A DNA stretch of 5,194 bases from a candidate division Zixibacteria bacterium DG_27 (GCA_001302725.1 LIZU01000115.1:1-5194); one strand, 5' to 3'. Shown: positions 1-5,194, numbered from the stretch's first letter. The notes: generated by a model from the letters alone, not told the origin. Numbers and translations are program-made.

Positions 1-64
1 CCAGGACAGGTCTCAAGGCATAAAGTCTGACACCTACTCTCCGATGATATAGATGATATCACGC

Positions 65-70
65 GGGAGA
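65..70 (+). promoter_or_regulatory. Ribosome binding site for the FlgN-like gene
   Basis: GGGAGA lies 9 nt upstream of the ATG at 80. The in-frame ATG at 53 directly follows a TAG stop (50-52) and has no purine-rich sequence before it. This site is therefore the reason for choosing the start at 80. Confidence 0.5.
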
Positions 71-79
71 ACATCGGAT

Positions 80-490
80 ATGAATCGGGTCTTCCAGAAG
101 AAGTTGATCGATAAGCTCACTGAGATGGTCCGTTGCTCCGAGGTTATGAGCTGCATCCTGAAAGAGCAACAGAGCGCCTTGAAAACGGACGACCCCGATA
201 ACCTCCTCCGAGCTATCAACGATATGGACGAATGTCGCTGCCAACTGCTGGATCTGGATAAATCTCTATCCGAACTTAAAGCCTCTAGCAAATTCTCCGA
301 ACAGGTGATGAAGATACCGGAGGTGAAAGACCTCTTGGATAGAGCAGATTCACTTCAAGCGGAGAACACAATGCTGATGCTTTCCAACCGTGATCTGATC
401 GATTCTCAGATAGAATCTGCCCCTCAAGACATAAAGGATCTTCTCTGGAGTGCTGAAGGATTTACCGGCGACGAGGAGGAAATAGTCTAG
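80..490 (+). CDS. FlgN-like flagellar export chaperone (putative)
   Basis: The product is a 136-residue soluble, highly charged protein with no signal peptide or membrane segment. Almost all of it should be helical. Residues 1-70 read as one long amphipathic helix pair (KLTEMVRCSEVMSCILKEQQ, then LLRAINDMDECRCQLLDLDK), and residues 82-123 form a second helical block containing AENTMLMLSNRDL. FlgN proteins are cytoplasmic chaperones of about 140 residues that hold the hook-filament junction proteins FlgK and FlgL for export. The size, the early 'L.EQ..AL...D...L' pattern and the late Asn-containing helix fit that family, but these proteins diverge greatly and no single motif is decisive. The neighbouring FlgM-like gene supports the call, since flgM and flgN are commonly adjacent. 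No flgK or flgL follows, which is unusual. A generic coiled-coil protein or a FliT-like chaperone remains possible. The tail is acidic (GDEEEIV). Confidence 0.5.
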   Translation: MNRVFQKKLIDKLTEMVRCSEVMSCILKEQQSALKTDDPDNLLRAINDMDECRCQLLDLDKSLSELKASSKFSEQVMKIPEVKDLLDRADSLQAENTMLMLSNRDLIDSQIESAPQDIKDLLWSAEGFTGDEEEIV

Positions 491-511
491 ACCCACATCC
501 CCCCACCCAGC

Positions 512-526
512 AGGTCCCACAGACCT
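512..526. repeat. Small inverted repeat after the FlgN-like gene
   Basis: AGGTC (512-516) and GACCT (522-526) can pair around a 5-nt loop, 22 nt after the stop codon. There is no T-run behind it, so it is not a convincing intrinsic terminator. It is the only structure seen at the 3' end of the first gene. Confidence 0.3.
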
Positions 527-553
527 AACCGATAATTCTCCTCCAAAGAGGGC

Positions 554-581
554 TAAAGTTTCCCCGCTCAATTGTCGACAA
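554..581 (+). promoter_or_regulatory. Candidate sigma-28 (FliA-type) promoter
   Basis: TAAAGTTT (554-561) matches the enterobacterial sigma-28 -35 element at all 8 positions. After 12 nt comes GTCGACAA (574-581), which matches the -10 consensus GCCGATAA at 6 of 8 positions. The usual spacer is 11 nt, so this is one base long. Transcription would begin near 590, about 50 nt before the TTG start of the FlgM-like gene. In enteric bacteria flgM is also read from a sigma-28 promoter, so the position makes sense. The host's own sigma-28 consensus is unknown, and the -10 half also lies in a palindrome, which could be the real signal. Confidence 0.42.
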
Positions 582-607
582 AGATAATGGTCAGTTTTTG
601 AGCAGGG
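562..607. repeat. Nested inverted repeats around the candidate promoter
   Basis: GCTCAA (566-571) pairs with TTGAGC (598-603). Beyond one mismatch, CCC (562-564) pairs with GGG (605-607). Between the arms sits the perfect 10-bp palindrome TTGTCGACAA (572-581), which covers the putative -10 element. Such a layout could be an operator for a dimeric regulator, an RNA hairpin in the leader, or part of a dispersed palindromic repeat. The sequence alone does not separate these. Confidence 0.35.
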
Positions 608-620
608 TCGCTGGAGTTCT

Positions 621-640
621 ACCTCTGGCGGGAGGTTTTT
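621..640 (+). promoter_or_regulatory. Hairpin covering the ribosome binding site of the FlgM-like gene
   Basis: ACCTC (621-625) pairs with GAGGT (632-636) across a 6-nt loop, and a run of T follows (636-640). The right arm contains most of the strong Shine-Dalgarno sequence GGGAGG (630-635), which ends 7 nt before the TTG start at 643. Folding would hide the ribosome binding site. Because T residues follow the stem, it could also act as a weak attenuator-like terminator. The 5-bp stem is marginal for either role. Confidence 0.35.
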
Positions 641-642
641 GA

Positions 643-900
643 TTGAGTTGTAGCGATTTTTCACGTCAGAGTAGAATTCCGGAAGGTATTACCAGAAAAG
701 CTCATAGTTCAAGGCTTGCATGCTTCGAGCCGACCGGCCCTCTGCTTGGCCACAGAAGATTGAGCCTGATCAGAGCCAGAATTGCATCCGGCTTCTACGA
801 CCGACCGGAGGTGATTTCCAGGATCGCCGACAGCCTGTTTGCAGACATGTTTTCATTGCCGATTGACGGCCAGGGGTACAACCCCTGGCCGAGCAGGTAG
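643..900 (+). CDS. FlgM-like anti-sigma-28 factor (putative), TTG start
   Basis: The predicted product has 85 residues, close to the usual 90-100 of FlgM. Residues 37-70 resemble the C-terminal half of FlgM, which binds and inhibits sigma-28 in the cytoplasm until FlgM is exported through the finished hook. RLSLIRARIASGFY corresponds to the family pattern 'kVaelkaaIasGtY', and after DRPEVISR the helix IADSLF matches 'iAdkLl'. The N-terminal 36 residues are basic, look disordered and match nothing I know. A TGA stop (640-642) lies immediately before the TTG at 643, and no ATG exists in frame upstream of the conserved part. GGGAGG with 7-nt spacing supports this start. The last residues, GQGYNPWPSR, are encoded by a palindrome and look added to the domain. 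A candidate sigma-28 promoter and the FlgN-like gene lie upstream. The call depends on a short segment, and a non-flagellar small protein is possible. Confidence 0.5.
   Translation: MSCSDFSRQSRIPEGITRKAHSSRLACFEPTGPLLGHRRLSLIRARIASGFYDRPEVISRIADSLFADMFSLPIDGQGYNPWPSR
867..891. repeat. Perfect 11-bp hairpin in the 3' end of the FlgM-like gene
   Basis: CGGCCAGGGGT (867-877) and its exact reverse complement (881-891) flank a 3-nt ACA loop. The structure is GC-rich and very stable. It lies inside the reading frame, ending 7 nt before the TAG codon, and no T-run follows. It resembles a palindromic dispersed repeat or an RNA 3'-end stabiliser more than a standard intrinsic terminator. Confidence 0.7.
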
Positions 901-939
901 TAAGTCCCCGCGACAGCCCCCCCTGGGCTACCCTACTTA
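901..939. repeat. Interrupted dyad just after the FlgM-like gene
   Basis: TAAGT (901-905) can pair with ACTTA (935-939). Inside it, AGCCC (915-919) pairs with GGGCT (925-929) around a short C-rich loop. It begins one base after the stop codon of the FlgM-like gene. There is no T-tract. Together with the hairpin at 867-891 it makes this 3' end strongly structured. The rest of the 901-1097 gap contains no open reading frame I would support. Confidence 0.3.
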
Positions 940-967
940 GTTCACAGAAAGCAGTAATGCTCGTCGC

Positions 968-1000
968 CTGTCTGCTGTCTACTGTTTGCTGTTTGCTTTG
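968..1000. repeat. Tandem heptamer repeat CTGTYTR
   Basis: Four consecutive 7-bp units, at 968-974, 975-981, 982-988 and 989-995, fit the consensus CTGTYTR. The first reads CTGTCTG, the second CTGTCTA, and the third and fourth are both CTGTTTG. A partial unit, CTTTG, follows. The tract is a pyrimidine-rich microsatellite 14 bp before the -35 box of the peptidase operon. A shorter version occurs at 3904-3924. Confidence 0.7.
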
Positions 1001-1013
1001 TCCAAATGGGTGC

Positions 1014-1042
1014 TTGACAAAACCATTCTAAACAATTACATA
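1014..1042 (+). promoter_or_regulatory. Candidate sigma-70 promoter of the M16 peptidase operon
   Basis: TTGACA (1014-1019) is a perfect -35 hexamer. With 17-bp spacing the -10 position holds TACATA (1037-1042), only a 3 of 6 match to TATAAT, in an AT-rich stretch. Transcription would begin near 1049, giving a leader of about 50 nt before the ATG at 1098. If this lineage uses a Bacteroidetes-like -33/-7 promoter, this call would not hold. Confidence 0.45.
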
Positions 1043-1097
1043 ACTTACTCGAGAAAGCCTTAACGCTGGGCCTGGTTATTTCACTTTCGGAGGTCTG

Positions 1098-2429
1098 ATG
1101 TCCAGAATAGAAAACGTCACCACCATTGCAGTTGTTTTTTTTCTTTCCTCTCTCCTGCCGCTTACAGCTTCACAGGCGGGTAAATTCTCCCCTTCGCCGA
1201 CCACTCAATACCAGCTTGACAACGGAATGAAGGTCATCTTAAAAGAAAACCACGCCAGCCCGATGATAACCTCCATCGTCTGCGTCGGTGCCGGCAGCAA
1301 GTACGAAAATGAACGCAACAACGGCTTCAGCCATTTTCTGGAACACCTGCTCTTCGACGGAACCGCCACCAGAAGCCGAATCGACATCAACGAGGGAATC
1401 AAGAACTATGGTGGTTATATCAACGCCTTCACCAGAAAAGAGATGACCACATTTTTCATTCTGATGCCGAAGGAGTTCATCGAAGAAGGGATGGCCATTC
1501 AGTCCGACCAGCTTTTCGCCTCAGCCTTCCCGGAGGAGGAATATATCAAGGAACAGAAGGTGGTCATCGAGGAGATAAAGATGGGCGACGATGACATCAA
1601 CTATCAGGTGGAGAAATTCCACGATCGAATCCTTTTCGGGGATTCACCCTACGCCCTGCCTGTCATCGGCAACACCGAGGTCATCTCCTCGATCGCAAGA
1701 GAGGAAGTCATCGATTACTGGAAGTCGCATTACATTCCCAACAACATGACCCTCCTGGTGATCGGGGATTTCAAGACCAAGCATATGAAAAAACTGATCA
1801 AAAAATACTTCGGCAGGTGGCAGAGAAAATCTCTCCCGCCGGGGATGGAGGTCCGCTTCAACTTCTCCCCCGCCAACAGCACTGAAATCCTGCGATTTCC
1901 TACCAAGGTGACCAATATCAATATCTCCTATCCGGCGCCGCCTTTCTCCAACCGCGACTATTACGTCTTCGAGATCATAGCCCAAATGTTGGATGCCGGG
2001 GAGGCCTCACCGTTGTATAAGGTTCTGACCGAGCCTGACCCTCCGTTAGCGACTACTGTTTCTGCCTATCTGGAAACCCAGAAGGAGTTCTCCCTCTTGC
2101 ATGTCTCTGTTACCGCCGGGAAGAAAGCCGATGTGGAAACCATTGTGATGATGGTCAACGCCGTCATAAGAGGCTTCACCCAGGATCGATTCACCCAGGA
2201 GGATGTCGGCCGCTTCATCGTCAAATCGAAAGCCAACGAATACTACCTGGAGGACAAGCTGCACTTCTACGCATTCATGAAGGCGCAGATTCTCCAGAAT
2301 TGCGGTTACGATTTCATCGCCAGCTACGTGGACAACCTCTCCAAAGTGGGGCCCCGCGACATCTCCAGAATCGCCCGGAAATATTCCTCCGATCTGAAAT
2401 ACACCGCCACCGCGGTCGTACCGGAATAA
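1098..2429 (+). CDS. M16B family zinc peptidase, catalytic subunit, exported
   Basis: This 443-residue protein has the usual length of a single M16B subunit. Residues 1-27 form a type I signal peptide: Arg3, a hydrophobic core at 10-22, and a likely cut after SQA27. The mature protein should therefore act in the periplasm or at the cell surface. The inverted zinc motif HxxEH is HFLEH at residues 79-83 (1332-1346), and the distal zinc ligand is Glu159 in VVIEEIKM, 76 residues after His83. Glu152 matches the second conserved glutamate of the family. In the second half (about 260-443) the Arg/Tyr pair that other M16B proteins use to bind substrate is missing: the matching positions read Thr311 and Thr319. 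This marks a catalytic subunit that needs a partner, and the next gene supplies it. The start is supported by GGAGGT, ending 3 nt before the ATG, and by the signal peptide. The substrate cannot be inferred. Confidence 0.9.
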   Translation: MSRIENVTTIAVVFFLSSLLPLTASQAGKFSPSPTTQYQLDNGMKVILKENHASPMITSIVCVGAGSKYENERNNGFSHFLEHLLFDGTATRSRIDINEGIKNYGGYINAFTRKEMTTFFILMPKEFIEEGMAIQSDQLFASAFPEEEYIKEQKVVIEEIKMGDDDINYQVEKFHDRILFGDSPYALPVIGNTEVISSIAREEVIDYWKSHYIPNNMTLLVIGDFKTKHMKKLIKKYFGRWQRKSLPPGMEVRFNFSPANSTEILRFPTKVTNINISYPAPPFSNRDYYVFEIIAQMLDAGEASPLYKVLTEPDPPLATTVSAYLETQKEFSLLHVSVTAGKKADVETIVMMVNAVIRGFTQDRFTQEDVGRFIVKSKANEYYLEDKLHFYAFMKAQILQNCGYDFIASYVDNLSKVGPRDISRIARKYSSDLKYTATAVVPE

Positions 2430-2445
2430 GGAAAGGAAGCAATTC

Positions 2446-3786
2446 ATGAAGAGAACTATCTCTGTTGTCCTAATGGCACTACTCTCAGGAACTCTACTGT
2501 TCGGCTTTGCCTTCGGTGGAGGCTCTCACACCAAATACAAGAAGGCAACTCTCAAGAACGGCCTGGCCGTCATAATCAAAAGCAACCCCGACAGCCGAGT
2601 TTTAGGGGTAAACATTATAGGGAAGAGTCGAGTCCTTCTGGAACCTTCCGAGCAGACCGGGATTGCAGATTTCGTCAACCGCATGTTGACCAAGGGGACC
2701 ACCACCCGCTCCGCAGAAGAGCTCTCCAAAGATCTGGATGCTATCGGCGCCAACATCATCACCAACGACAACCCTTACATCCCCTACGATGACAGATATA
2801 CCACCCCCGCTTATACCTTTCTCAAGTTTGAAACCATCGACGAGTTCACCGAAAAGGGGCTGCAGCTGTTTTCTGACATTATCAAGAATCCCTCCTTCCC
2901 GGAGGGGGAAATTCGCAAGACGAAAATGGAGGTCAAGCGGCTTCAGGCAATGGAGGAGGAAAGCACCTACAAAGCCTGCAGGAAGCTCTTTTACTCTGTC
3001 CTTTTCAGCTTTCATCCATACAACAGACCGATTCTGGGCAAGAATGAAACCGTGGAGAACTTCACCCGACAAGACCTACTTGACTTCCACGGATATTTCT
3101 ACGGCCCGGAAAACCTGATTCTGACAGTGGTGACGAACTACCCTCCGGATAAGATGTTGGAGCTTGTCAGGAAGTACTTCGATGACATGAAACCGAGCGG
3201 AGAAAGCTACCCTCAATTGTCTGTTCCCGAGAAATCGGAGGTTAGAAAAACTGCTCAGTTTGAGATGGAAAAGGAACAGGTTTACATCTATCTGGGTAAC
3301 CTCACCTGCGGAATAGAGAGTGACGATGCCATCGCCTTAGTAGTGGCGAATGCTATTCTCTCCTCCCACTTAGGATTAGAATTGCGGGAGATCCAGGGAT
3401 TGGCTTACAGTGTCGGTTCTACAGTGAATTTCGACCGGGATTTCGGATGGTTTTACGTCAGCATGGGCACCGGCTGGGAGAATTTTATCATCGCCAAGGA
3501 GGGAATATTAGCTGAAATCTCCAAGATGAAAGACAGCTACGTCTCCGAACGGGAGCTGTCCAGAGCAGTCAATTCCCTCTGGGGGAGCAAGTTGACAGCC
3601 CGACTTGCAAGAAACAATCAAGCTTACTATATGGGAGTGAACGAATATCTGGGGGTGGGATACGATTACGAGGACGAGTATCTCAAAAAGCTAAGGAAGG
3701 TCACAAAGGAGCAAGTCCGGGAGGTGGCCCAGAAGTACTTCGACACTGAGGCCTATACGATAGCCTATGTCGGAAAAACGAAATAG
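2446..3786 (+). CDS. M16B family peptidase-like, non-catalytic partner subunit, exported
   Basis: This 446-residue protein is an M16B homologue of the preceding product. It starts 16 nt after that gene's stop with AGGAAG placed 6 nt before the ATG, so the two are almost certainly cotranscribed and translated together. Residues 2-3 (KR) and a hydrophobic core at 5-22 form a signal peptide, with no lipobox cysteine, so the protein is probably soluble outside the cytoplasm. The zinc motif is destroyed: the HxxEH position reads DFVNR (75-79), and the distal glutamate position falls at about Arg165 in MEVKRLQAM. The second half keeps the substrate-binding signature LREIQGLAYSV, with Arg314 and Tyr321 seven residues apart as in active M16B pairs. 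In studied heterodimeric M16B enzymes one subunit carries the zinc site and the other the Arg/Tyr pair. That division is exactly what is seen here. The alternative, a decayed pseudo-enzyme, is less likely because the frame is full length. Confidence 0.9.
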   Translation: MKRTISVVLMALLSGTLLFGFAFGGGSHTKYKKATLKNGLAVIIKSNPDSRVLGVNIIGKSRVLLEPSEQTGIADFVNRMLTKGTTTRSAEELSKDLDAIGANIITNDNPYIPYDDRYTTPAYTFLKFETIDEFTEKGLQLFSDIIKNPSFPEGEIRKTKMEVKRLQAMEEESTYKACRKLFYSVLFSFHPYNRPILGKNETVENFTRQDLLDFHGYFYGPENLILTVVTNYPPDKMLELVRKYFDDMKPSGESYPQLSVPEKSEVRKTAQFEMEKEQVYIYLGNLTCGIESDDAIALVVANAILSSHLGLELREIQGLAYSVGSTVNFDRDFGWFYVSMGTGWENFIIAKEGILAEISKMKDSYVSERELSRAVNSLWGSKLTARLARNNQAYYMGVNEYLGVGYDYEDEYLKKLRKVTKEQVREVAQKYFDTEAYTIAYVGKTK

Positions 3787-3793
3787 CGGTACC

Positions 3794-5194
3794 TCACTTC
3801 ACCAGCATCATCTTTCTTGTCTCAGAGCGTTCCCCAGCAGTCAATTTGCAGAAATAGATGCCGGAAGAGACCTCTGAAGCATCCCAGACGACACACCTGT
3901 GTCCTGTCTGCTGTTTGCTCTCTACTAATGTTGCTACCTTCTGGCCGAGCATGTTGTATATCTCTAGCTTGACGTAGCTGTTGAGAGGCACCTGATAGTC
4001 TATGACACTCGTGGCATTGAAAGGGTTGGGATAGTTTCCGATCAGGCCACTAAAAGCGGGCAATAGATCGATGTTGCCCCATCCTTCCAGCGACCAATCC
4101 CCGACACCGTCAACTGTCTCCTCCCTGACCGTGAAGGGGAAATAGGATGAATCGTAAACTGTGGGATAGTCCCCTATATAGCCGATGTATTGGTAATCGC
4201 CCAGCGGTGCGGCCTGGCGTACGTGCTGCCTCAAGTTCGAAAAAGCAACCGAGTCATTAGCTGGAAAGGACAGATCGTAGTAAACCTTGAGGGGCCCATA
4301 GGGTGTGCCATTGGGAAGGTTGACGCCAGCCCAGCAATCCAGATTCACGCTGCTATCGGCATGATTGATGATCGTGGCATGATAGTAGAAATGCCCACCT
4401 CGGGGAACAGTGATGGGAGGATCAACAGGATATAACCTGATCTCTTGCTCCGGGATCAACCCCGTCAACTCGCTCATTGCTTCTGCGTGAGCTTCCAGAA
4501 TAGCCACGGTGGAGGTGTCCATCGGATAATAGACACCGAAGCCATCGTAATCTGGATAGTCGTCATGATAGAGAATCCAGAGGTTGGAGCCGGCGGCTGC
4601 CTTCCCGGCCTGCGCCCCGGCATAGATTGCATCCAGCCAGCCCTGGAAGAACTGATCCCGGGTATCTGTGGGACGATGTTTCCCGTACTCTTCAAGGACG
4701 ACCGGCTTATCCAGTAGAGTGTCAGTATCATCGATGTGGTCAGTCACCCAGGCAATGGCGGTATTGTAACCTATACCCCACCAGTCAGGCCAGGCGTGGA
4801 AGACCGCGAAGTCAATGGTCGCAACCTGGTGATTGCGAATGTAATCCACCCCCTGGGTGCCGAACCAGCTCACCGGGTTGTGTGGCGGTCCTGTCGGACC
4901 GTAGAATCCTTCAGACCCGCTCGTCACCATGTGGAGCGAATCCAGGCTCTTTATGTAGGCGGACATCTCCTCCGTCCAAGCCTGCAAGGTGTTGCCGCTA
5001 GGGTCGGACGAACACCTCGGTTCATTGGCAAGCTCCCAGGCAAAGATGGTTGGGTCTTCTCTGTACAATCTGCCATTGAAGGTATTGGCCCGGTTTAGGA
5101 CTGTAGCTATGTGATTTTTGTACCACACCCTGCAACTCTCGTCGGTGTAGAAATCGTCGTGGGAGTTAGCCGCGGGACTCCATTCAACGTACTG
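3794..5194 (-). CDS. Secreted GH5 (subfamily 7-like) endo-beta-1,4-mannanase with sorting tail, 5' partial
   Basis: The frame is open to the right edge, so these 466 residues are the C-terminal part. The signal peptide and first strands lie outside. Fragment residues 1-244 are a GH5 catalytic domain closest to the subfamily 7 mannanases of plants and fungi, with DDFYTDESCRVWYKNHI, VLNRANTFNGRLYREDPTIF and WELANEPRC. The acid/base is Glu58 in NEP (5021-5023) and the nucleophile is Glu169 in EEYG (4688-4690). In the conserved His-x-Tyr segment the tyrosine is Trp135 (FHAWPD). Residues 251-358 are a beta-sandwich of the 'VDPPITVPRGG...NLPNGTPYGPL' kind common in secreted proteins of these phyla. 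Residues 385-466 (NYPNPFNATS to the final Lys) are a type IX secretion type A tail, overlapping in character with FlgD-like Ig domains. The enzyme should cleave beta-mannan chains outside the cell or on its surface. It converges on the peptidase operon with a 7-bp gap. Confidence 0.9.
   Translation of the reverse strand, partial: QYVEWSPAANSHDDFYTDESCRVWYKNHIATVLNRANTFNGRLYREDPTIFAWELANEPRCSSDPSGNTLQAWTEEMSAYIKSLDSLHMVTSGSEGFYGPTGPPHNPVSWFGTQGVDYIRNHQVATIDFAVFHAWPDWWGIGYNTAIAWVTDHIDDTDTLLDKPVVLEEYGKHRPTDTRDQFFQGWLDAIYAGAQAGKAAAGSNLWILYHDDYPDYDGFGVYYPMDTSTVAILEAHAEAMSELTGLIPEQEIRLYPVDPPITVPRGGHFYYHATIINHADSSVNLDCWAGVNLPNGTPYGPLKVYYDLSFPANDSVAFSNLRQHVRQAAPLGDYQYIGYIGDYPTVYDSSYFPFTVREETVDGVGDWSLEGWGNIDLLPAFSGLIGNYPNPFNATSVIDYQVPLNSYVKLEIYNMLGQKVATLVESKQQTGHRCVVWDASEVSSGIYFCKLTAGERSETRKMMLVK
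3904..3924. repeat. Short heptamer repeat inside the mannanase sorting-tail coding sequence
   Basis: On the plus strand CTGTCTG and CTGTTTG are followed by a degenerate unit CTCTCTA. The first two fit the CTGTYTR consensus of the tract at 968-1000. Here the DNA encodes part of ESKQQTGH in the sorting tail on the minus strand. The protein has the usual number of residues at this point, so the repeat adds no extra length. Confidence 0.5.

Noticed and set aside
2..52. Possible C-terminus of an upstream gene ending QDRSQGIKSDTYSPMI at a TAG
   Set aside because: Seventeen codons at the edge are too few to call. All three forward frames are open for a short distance and none shows a recognisable motif.
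53..79. Earlier ATG start giving a 145-residue FlgN-like protein
   Set aside because: It directly follows an in-frame TAG and has no ribosome binding site. The ATG at 80 has GGGAGA 9 nt upstream. The extra residues (MISRGRTSD) add nothing recognisable.
528..535. ACCGATAA, a 7 of 8 match to the sigma-28 -10 element
   Set aside because: No TAAA-type -35 element lies at the right distance upstream, so it is probably chance.
583..588. GATAAT as a sigma-70 -10 box
   Set aside because: No acceptable -35 hexamer occurs 16-18 bp upstream. The TTGTCG at 573-578 is far too close.
350..664. Minus-strand open frame of 104 codons spanning the gap between the two small genes
   Set aside because: Most of it overlaps the FlgN-like gene and the leader of the FlgM-like gene. 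It has no ribosome binding site and no family resemblance, and plus-strand genes explain the region better.
968..1000. Possible CRISPR-like array
   Set aside because: The units are 7 bp and directly adjacent with no spacers, which is a simple tandem repeat.
2602..3118. Long open frames on both strands inside the second M16 gene
   Set aside because: They overlap a complete, well-supported gene with clear family motifs. Their translations are low-complexity and carry no ribosome binding sites, so they are shadows.
3890..3903. GACAC/GTGTC hairpin as a terminator for the peptidase operon
   Set aside because: The 5-bp stem lacks a T-run and lies about 100 nt inside the opposite coding sequence. 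It is explained by codons of the sorting tail.
4190..5098. Several plus-strand open frames opposite the mannanase
   Set aside because: The minus strand has one uninterrupted frame with catalytic and sorting motifs throughout. The plus-strand frames have no motifs or start signals.
5126..5128. GTG as the start of the mannanase
   Set aside because: The frame continues without a stop to the window edge, and the upstream residues (QYVEWS...DDFYTDESCR) are conserved GH5 subfamily 7 sequence. The true start is outside the window.

Overview
The window looks like bacterial chromosome from the FCB side of the tree, plausibly one of its uncultured candidate phyla such as a Zixibacteria-like lineage. 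This is inferred from the type of secreted protein on the minus strand. It has a long catalytic domain, then an Ig-like beta-sandwich, then a C-terminal sorting tail of the NYPNPFNATS...GIYFCKLTAG...K type, as used by type IX secretion. No gene in the window gives a species-level identity. The base composition looks even throughout and I saw no transposase, integrase, tRNA, rRNA or CRISPR array.

Left part (1-1097). Two small plus-strand genes look like regulators or chaperones of flagellar assembly. The first (80-490) is a helical, probably coiled-coil protein of FlgN size and character. The second (643-900) ends in a segment that resembles the sigma-28-binding part of the anti-sigma factor FlgM, and it starts at TTG. 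Between them lies a candidate sigma-28 promoter (TAAAGTTT-N12-GTCGACAA), a set of nested inverted repeats, and a short hairpin that would cover the ribosome binding site of the second gene. The second gene ends inside an 11-bp perfect hairpin. The gap that follows (901-1097) holds another dyad, a tandem heptamer repeat and a candidate sigma-70 promoter.

Middle part (1098-3786). Two M16B-family zinc metallopeptidase genes, both with export signals, form a tight operon with a 16-nt gap. The first keeps the zinc site HFLEH plus the distal Glu but has lost the substrate-binding Arg/Tyr pair. The second has lost the zinc site but keeps the Arg/Tyr pair. This fits an obligate heterodimeric peptidase outside the cytoplasm.

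Right part (3794-5194, minus strand). The 3' portion of a secreted endo-beta-1,4-mannanase of glycoside hydrolase family 5, most like subfamily 7, runs off the right edge. It faces the peptidase operon tail to tail with only 7 bp between the stop codons. A short copy of the heptamer repeat seen at 968-1000 lies inside its sorting-tail coding sequence.

The three parts do not form one pathway. Motility control, extracytoplasmic proteolysis and extracellular mannan breakdown would suit a motile polysaccharide degrader, but that link is speculative. I see no clear sign of a wholly new system. The least explained material is the regulatory and repeat-rich DNA at 491-1097.
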